Positions 59,843 to 64,000 of a DNA stretch of 64,000 nucleotides are shown here, piece by piece. The notes beneath the pieces were generated by a model, which was not told where the DNA came from, did no database searches, and saw nothing but the letters and a program-made list of their open reading frames with translations. The stretch lies in contig JAIUOP010000014.1 in the NCBI GenBank assembly GCA_020161815.1, positions 1 through 64,000 on the forward strand, in the 5' to 3' direction. The DNA comes from Actinomycetota bacterium. GTDB taxonomy: Bacteria > Actinomycetota > Actinomycetes > Actinomycetales > Dermatophilaceae. Each line of letters opens with the position of its first letter. Positions within the stretch are counted from its first letter, which is position 1. Made by a program: the position numbers and the translations under genes.

Positions 59843-61383
59843 ACGACGTGGCCGAGGTGGTGCCCGGGCCGCTGGCCCTCAGCGAGGTGGCCGCGACCCT
59901 GCGCGAGCTGCGGGCCACGTCCGCGCGACGCGGCAAGGTCCAGGCACTCGCGGCCCTCCTGCGCCGGACCTCGCCGGAGGAGGTCGAGGCCCTCGTCGGA
60001 CTCCTCCTGGGACGCCCCCGCCAGGGGCGGATCGGCCTGGGCTGGCGCACCATGGGCGCGGCCCGCGAGGCTGCGCCGGCCGCCACGGACGCCACCCTCA
60101 CGGTCGCCGAGGTCGACGACACCCTCGATAGCATCGCCGGCCTCTCGGGCGCCGGGTCGAGCACGGCCCGGGCCGGCCTGGTCGCCGCGGTCCTCGGACG
60201 GGCCACCGAGGAGGAGCGTGACCTCATCACCGGCGCCGTCCTCGGCGACGTCCGGACCGGCGCCCTCGACGGGGTGCTCACCGACGCCCTCGCCAGCGCC
60301 GTCGACCTCCCGGCGGCCCACGTGCGGCGCGCCGTCATGCTCACCGGCGACCTCGGCCGCACGGCAGCCATGGCGCTGCGCGACCCGGCCTCCCTGGCCG
60401 CGGTCAACCTGACCGTCGGCGTCCCGGTGCAGCCCATGCTCGCCTCGACCGCCGCCGACGTCACCGAGGCCCTGGCCATCACCGGGCCGGCCTCGGTGGA
60501 GCACAAGCTCGATGGCGCCCGGATCCAGGTGCACCGCAACCGTGCCGACGTCCGCGTCTTCACCCGCAGTCTGGCCGACATCACCGGTCGGATGCCCGAG
60601 ATCGTCACCTTCGCCCTCGGGCTCGACGCCGACGGCTTCATCCTCGACGGCGAGACCCTGCTCCTCGACGAGGGCGGGACGCCGCGGCCATTCCAGGAGA
60701 CGATGAGCCGCTTCGGTCGCCAGGACGAGAGGACCGACGTCCTGGCCCCGCGCTTCTTCGACCTGCTCGCGCTCGACGGGGTCGATGTCACCGACCGGCC
60801 GCTCACCGAGCGCCGCGAGCTGCTGCGCGCCCTCGTGGGCTCGGCGCACGTCATCGCCGGCACGGTCACCGAGGACGCCACCGAGGCCGCGCAGGTCCTC
60901 GAGGACGCCCTCGCCGCCGGGCACGAAGGTGTCCTCGTCAAGGGCGTGGACTCGACCTACGCCGCGGGACGCCGGGGCAAGGCCTGGGTCAAGGTCAAGC
61001 CGGTCCACACCTACGACCTCGTCGTCCTCGCCGCCGAGTGGGGCTACGGCCGACGCACCGGCTGGCTCTCCAACCTCCACCTCGGCGCGCGCGACCCCGA
61101 CGGCGGGTTCGTCATGGTGGGCAAGACCTTCAAGGGGCTCACCGACGAGCTCCTCCGCTGGCAGACCCAGACCTTCCTCTCGTATGCCGTCCGCGAGACT
61201 CCCGGCGTGGTGTGGCTGCGGCCGGAGATCGTCGTCGAGATCGCTGTGGACGGGGTGCAGCGCTCGTCGCGCTACCCGGGGGGCGTGGCGCTGCGCTTCG
61301 CCCGCGTCAAGGGCTACCGGCCGGACAAGGCCGCGAGCGAAGCCGACACGATCGAGACAATTCGAGCCCTGCTCCGCGAGTGA
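59839..61383 (+). CDS. ligB: ATP-dependent DNA ligase (LigB type)
   Basis: The 514-residue enzyme has an N-terminal helical domain, the adenylation motif EHKLDGARIQVH (nucleophile Lys about residue 225), FILDGETLLLDEGG, HEGVLVKGVDSTYAAGRRG, and motif V/VI in WVKVKPV and RFARVKGYRPDK. It seals nicks with ATP. It lacks the polymerase and nuclease domains of LigD, so it is not an NHEJ ligase by itself. It is coupled to the HprK-like gene upstream. Confidence 0.93.
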   Translation: MNDVAEVVPGPLALSEVAATLRELRATSARRGKVQALAALLRRTSPEEVEALVGLLLGRPRQGRIGLGWRTMGAAREAAPAATDATLTVAEVDDTLDSIAGLSGAGSSTARAGLVAAVLGRATEEERDLITGAVLGDVRTGALDGVLTDALASAVDLPAAHVRRAVMLTGDLGRTAAMALRDPASLAAVNLTVGVPVQPMLASTAADVTEALAITGPASVEHKLDGARIQVHRNRADVRVFTRSLADITGRMPEIVTFALGLDADGFILDGETLLLDEGGTPRPFQETMSRFGRQDERTDVLAPRFFDLLALDGVDVTDRPLTERRELLRALVGSAHVIAGTVTEDATEAAQVLEDALAAGHEGVLVKGVDSTYAAGRRGKAWVKVKPVHTYDLVVLAAEWGYGRRTGWLSNLHLGARDPDGGFVMVGKTFKGLTDELLRWQTQTFLSYAVRETPGVVWLRPEIVVEIAVDGVQRSSRYPGGVALRFARVKGYRPDKAASEADTIETIRALLRE

Positions 61384-61428
61384 CGCACCCCTCGCTGCCG
61401 TGCGCCCTGCCCGACTCCTGCCTCCACG

Positions 61429-61492
61429 AGTCGAGTGGGCACTCGTTGTCGCCCTGACACCCGCTGAAGCGACAACAGGTGCCCACTCGACT
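61429..61492. terminator. Long hairpin downstream of ligB
   Basis: Two 24-nt arms (61429-61452 and 61469-61492) are complementary except for two adjacent positions, with a 16-base loop. It lies 45 bp after the ligB stop and between convergent genes, so a bidirectional terminator is likely. No T-run follows. Confidence 0.75.
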
Positions 61493-61520
61493 GCAGAACG
61501 GGGCGGCGGGGAGTCGCTCA

Positions 61521-61620
61521 GGGGCAGACAGGCAGGGGCAGACAGGCGGGGGCAGCGGGTCAGGGCCAGACGGTCAGAGACAGCGGCGCAGGGCCAGGCG
61601 GTCAGGGGCAGTGGCAGGGG
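61521..61620. repeat. Degenerate short tandem repeats
   Basis: GGGGCAGACAGGCN is repeated exactly twice (61521-61548), then decays through GGGCAGCGGGTCAGG-like units (CAGGGCCAGACGGTCAG, CAGGGCCAGGCGGTCAG) to 61620. The repeat region runs into the last codons of the MazG-like gene. It is probably replication-slippage DNA in the intergenic stretch. Confidence 0.55.
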
Positions 61621-61901
61621 ATGCCGGCGCAGCGCGGGCAGCCCGCGGCATACCGCTGGACCGCCTCGGTGAGGTCGATGTCCAGCTGGTTCGCGAGCGA
61701 GGCCACCCACGCCAACACGTCCCCGAACTCGTGCACCTGCTCCGCCCGCGTCCCCTTGCGCACCGCCTGCGCCAGCTCCCCGACCTCCTCGGCGATCCAG
61801 GCCACCGTCGAGGGCACGCCGCGTGCCGCGTCGCGGGCGCCGAAGGTCGCCTCGATGACCGCCTGCAGCTCGGCGATCGAGTGCACCGGGCGCCCTGTCA
61901 T
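61602..61901 (-). CDS. MazG-like nucleotide pyrophosphohydrolase
   Basis: The 99-residue protein has the MazG four-helix signature: AWIAEEVGELAQAVRKG (ExxE) and VHEFGDVLAWVASLANQL (ExxD). It ends with a Cys-rich tail (CPRCAGIPCHC) that could bind zinc. MazG-type enzymes hydrolyse (d)NTPs to monophosphates. ATG 61901 overlaps the stop of the TRIC-type gene (ATGA) and is supported by the domain start. Confidence 0.85.
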   Translation of the reverse strand: MTGRPVHSIAELQAVIEATFGARDAARGVPSTVAWIAEEVGELAQAVRKGTRAEQVHEFGDVLAWVASLANQLDIDLTEAVQRYAAGCPRCAGIPCHCP

Positions 61902-62626
61902 GACACGGGCCGATCCGCTGCCGGGTCGAGGCCCACGTCGGCGCCCACGTCGGGAGTCCGCGAGCTCCACGGGAGGCGCGGCAACGGCATACGGACGCGG
62001 AGGTCGGTCGGGTCCGGCAGCGACCACCCCCAGCGACGGGAAGCGAGCGCCACGACGGCGGCGACGACGATCGAGCCCCCCATCCCCAGCGTCGGCGCGC
62101 CGACACTGAACGCCACCGCCATGACGACGCTCGCGAGCAGCGCGACCGTGGCATAGAGGGTGCCGGGATAGAACACCTTGGGCACCTCGCGCACCACGAC
62201 GTCGCGGATCATGCCGCCGCCGACCGCGGTGACGATGCCGAGGAAGATCGCCGAGAGCCAGGGCAGGCCCAGGGACAGGGCCTTCGACGTGCCGGTGGCC
62301 GACCAGGCGCCGAGGGCGAGGGCATCGGCGACGAGCAGGCCGCGGCGGGCGTACTTGCCGCGCAGGTCCACGGTGAAGGCGATGAGCGCGCCGATGAGAG
62401 CCGTCGAGAGGTAGGCGAGGTTGGTAAGCGCGACGGGCGGCCCGTTCTGGAGGAGGGTGTCGCGCAGGACACCGCCGCCGAGGCCGGAGAGCACGGCGAG
62501 GACGACGAAGCCGACCGGGTCGAACTTCAACTGCCGCGCGAGCACCCCGCCGAGCACGCCATTGGCCAGCACCCCACCGAGGTCCACCGCCGAGTACAGC
62601 GCGCTGGGATCGAAGGGCTCGGCCAT
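61898..62626 (-). CDS. TRIC-family (UPF0126) cation channel
   Basis: The 242-residue membrane protein has seven hydrophobic segments and two repeats of the family motif GxGGGxxRD: LSGLGGGVLRDTLL and VTAVGGGMIRDVVV. TRIC-type proteins form homotrimeric cation channels. The C-terminus is a short hydrophilic tail. ATG 62626 begins MAEPFDPSALYSAVDLGG. It is coupled to the MazG-like gene. Confidence 0.9.
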   Translation of the reverse strand: MAEPFDPSALYSAVDLGGVLANGVLGGVLARQLKFDPVGFVVLAVLSGLGGGVLRDTLLQNGPPVALTNLAYLSTALIGALIAFTVDLRGKYARRGLLVADALALGAWSATGTSKALSLGLPWLSAIFLGIVTAVGGGMIRDVVVREVPKVFYPGTLYATVALLASVVMAVAFSVGAPTLGMGGSIVVAAVVALASRRWGWSLPDPTDLRVRMPLPRLPWSSRTPDVGADVGLDPAADRPVS

Positions 62627-62693
62627 GGCCGGAATCCTAGGTGCCCCGTCACATCTGCCGCCCTCGTCGGCGTCGGCGTGCGAAACTCCCGGC

Positions 62694-63623
62694 ATGCAGC
62701 ACTCCACCCTGGCGGTCCGCGCCACCGACGGCACCCCGATCCACGTCAACCGATGGCTGCCCGAGGGCTCGCCCCGCGCGGCGGTCCAGGTCGCCCACGG
62801 CATGGCCGAGCACTCCGACCGCTACGGCCGCTTCGCCGAGGCGCTCACCGCCGCCGGCTTCGCCGTGTATGCCGGTGACCACCGCGGTCACAAGGGCACC
62901 GCCTCGACCCATGACGAGGAGGGCTACTTCGCCGACAAGGACGGCTGGGCCACCGCGGTCGGCGACCTCGTGAGCATCACCGAGACCATCCGGGCCGAGC
63001 AGCCGGGGCTGCCCGTCGTGCTCTTCGGGCACAGCATGGGCTCCTTCCTCTCCCGTGCGTATGCCGCGGAGCCGGCCGGGCGTGAGCTCGCCGGTCTCGT
63101 GTTGTCGGGGACGGCCGGGGACCCAGGCGCTCTCGGTGCCGTCGGTGGGGTCATCGCCTCGCTGCAGGGCCGGATCCGTGGCCGCCGGCACCGCTCGGGC
63201 CTGATGAACACGCTGTCCTTCGGGCAGTACAACGCGGCGTTCAAGCCCAACCGCACCGAGTTCGACTGGCTGTCGCGGGACCCCGCCGAGGTGGACAAGT
63301 ACATCGCCGACGAGTGGTGCGGCAATGTCTTCACCGCCGGGTTCTATGCCGACCTGCTCGGGGGGCTGCGCGCGATCAACAGCGATGCCCTCGTGGCCAA
63401 GGTGCCGCACGACCTGCCGATCCTCGTCCTCTCGGGCGACCAGGACCCGGTCGGCGACAACGGCAAGGGCCCGACGGCGGTGGCCGAGCAGTACCGCAGG
63501 GCCGGGGTCACCGACGTGACGTTGACCCTCTATCCGGGTGGGCGCCACGAGATGCTCAACGAGACCAACCGCGACGAGGTCACGACCGACATCGTCGAGT
63601 GGATCGACCGCCTGCTCGACTGA
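62694..63623 (+). CDS. Monoacylglycerol lipase-type alpha/beta hydrolase
   Basis: The 309-residue protein has the hydrolase_4 layout: VAHGMAEHSDRYGRFAEAL, DHRGHKGT, nucleophile GHSMGS, acid Asp in LVLSGDQDPVGDNG, and His in YPGGRHEMLNET. These match monoacylglycerol lipases. No signal peptide is present. It is divergent from the TRIC gene with a 67-bp gap. A second 9-mer motif pair occurs in it at 62866 and 63058. Confidence 0.92.
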   Translation: MQHSTLAVRATDGTPIHVNRWLPEGSPRAAVQVAHGMAEHSDRYGRFAEALTAAGFAVYAGDHRGHKGTASTHDEEGYFADKDGWATAVGDLVSITETIRAEQPGLPVVLFGHSMGSFLSRAYAAEPAGRELAGLVLSGTAGDPGALGAVGGVIASLQGRIRGRRHRSGLMNTLSFGQYNAAFKPNRTEFDWLSRDPAEVDKYIADEWCGNVFTAGFYADLLGGLRAINSDALVAKVPHDLPILVLSGDQDPVGDNGKGPTAVAEQYRRAGVTDVTLTLYPGGRHEMLNETNRDEVTTDIVEWIDRLLD

Positions 63624-63678
63624 GCGGAGCTCGTCCGCGGCGCGGGCCCGGGCGCGCGTACGTGCGGCCCCGCGCGGG

Positions 63679-64000
63679 TCACTGCTCCTCGTGGGTCTCC
63701 GGGTCACCGTCGAAGAGGCGGCCGTCCGGGCGCCCGAGGGCGGTGATCGCCGCCACCTCGTCCGCGGTCAGCGCGACGTCGAAGATGTCGAGATTGGCGC
63801 GCTGCCGCTCGACCTGGCTCGACTTGGGCAGCGGCAGGACCCCCCGCTCGACGTGCCAGCGCAGCACGACCTGGGTGGCGCTGACCCCGTGGGCCTGCGC
63901 GGCCGCGTCGATCGGGCCACCGGTCAGGGACTCCATCCGCGCGAGCGGGCTCCACGCCTGGGTGCGGATGCCGAGCTCCTCGTGGACGGCGAGCATCTCC
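63679..64000 (-). CDS. Aldo/keto reductase, C-terminal part (runs off window end)
   Basis: The visible 107 residues include QAWSPLARMESLTGGPIDAAAQAHGVSATQVVLRWHVERGVLPLPKSSQVERQRANLDIFDVALT, the NADPH-binding half of the aldo/keto reductase barrel (substrate-side SPL and the KSSxxxR cofactor motif). The catalytic Tyr/Lys half lies beyond the window. The rest of the gene is not visible. Confidence 0.9.
   Translation of the reverse strand, partial: EMLAVHEELGIRTQAWSPLARMESLTGGPIDAAAQAHGVSATQVVLRWHVERGVLPLPKSSQVERQRANLDIFDVALTADEVAAITALGRPDGRLFDGDPETHEEQ

Noticed and set aside
59839-61383. LigD-type NHEJ ligase
   Set aside because: The protein has only the ligase domain, with no polymerase or nuclease domain, and no Ku gene is adjacent.
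61521-61620. CRISPR or regulatory array
   Set aside because: Units are short, adjacent and degenerate with no spacers, so simple tandem repeats are more likely.
1-64000. The 9-mer as an FtsK-orienting (KOPS-like) sequence
   Set aside because: Such sequences show strong strand bias along a replichore. The two orientations here are close to equal (about 30 and 28 by hand count).

Overview
The window looks like chromosomal DNA of a high-GC Actinomycetota, most likely Micrococcales/Intrasporangiaceae. This is inferred from the roughly 70% GC content, the frequent GTG starts, the DtxR/IdeR-type iron box, the actinobacterial LexA box in front of a DUF222-HNH (13E12-like) gene, DUF5926, and a DinB protein of the mycothiol-enzyme type. 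No phylogenetic search was possible. Genes are dense, mostly in 1-5 gene units joined by ATGA/GTGA overlaps. No rRNA, tRNA, CRISPR array or gene-free stretch over 300 bases was found.

Layout. 0-0.13 kb: right end of an IS5-type insertion sequence. 0.14-2.75 kb: copper operon csoR-copA with a CsoR operator. 2.8-8.6 kb: VOC protein, SpoU/TrmH RNA methyltransferase, three coupled membrane-anchored proteins of unknown function, a polytopic membrane protein and a HAD phosphatase. 8.7-15.1 kb: NatA/NatB-like ABC exporter, two-component system, serS, LysE-type exporter; two copies of a long palindromic repeat lie at gene 3' ends. 15.2-15.8 kb: RHH/Doc toxin-antitoxin pair. 15.9-17.7 kb: DinB protein and diacylglycerol-kinase-like lipid kinase. 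17.7-23.1 kb: denitrification/NO island with a frameshifted COG2345 regulator divergent from DUF2249, hemerythrin, NnrS-like protein and a 913-residue membrane-cupredoxin-NirK fusion. 23.1-27.2 kb: acyltransferase and the iron-uptake operon efeUOB under an IdeR-type box, with efeB frameshifted. 27.2-36.5 kb: pheA, DUF4446, GDT1-like transporter, three glycosyltransferases, a phosphatase-fold membrane protein, DUF5926 and an RsbW-like ATPase. 36.6-39.2 kb: sigma factor-ogt pair and the lysG/lysE divergon. 39.2-49.2 kb: serine hydrolase, DUF2510 protein, MFS transporter, oxidoreductase, cupin, acyl-CoA dehydrogenase and GH13 enzyme. 49.2-51.8 kb: LexA-boxed HNH gene, a small ORF and a GNAT acetyltransferase. 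51.7-56.4 kb: a gene graveyard holding five truncated, chimeric or nonsense-mutated fragments around an HTH-DUF805 protein, an AAA+ ATPase and a GTCTC repeat cluster. 56.5-64 kb: Fpg/Nei glycosylase, App1-like DUF2183 protein, HprK-like ATPase coupled to ATP-dependent DNA ligase, MazG-like protein, TRIC-family channel, monoacylglycerol lipase and a partial aldo/keto reductase.

The most unusual whole-window signal is a 9-mer, RCGGCATAC (or its complement GTATGCCGY). I counted it by eye about 58 times in 64 kb, roughly ten times the number base composition predicts. It occurs about equally on both strands, in genes and between them, and it imposes the otherwise rare Ile codon ATA. The other strong signals are the repeated long palindrome, the modular NirK fusion and its regulator, and the mosaic of broken genes at 51.7-56.4 kb.
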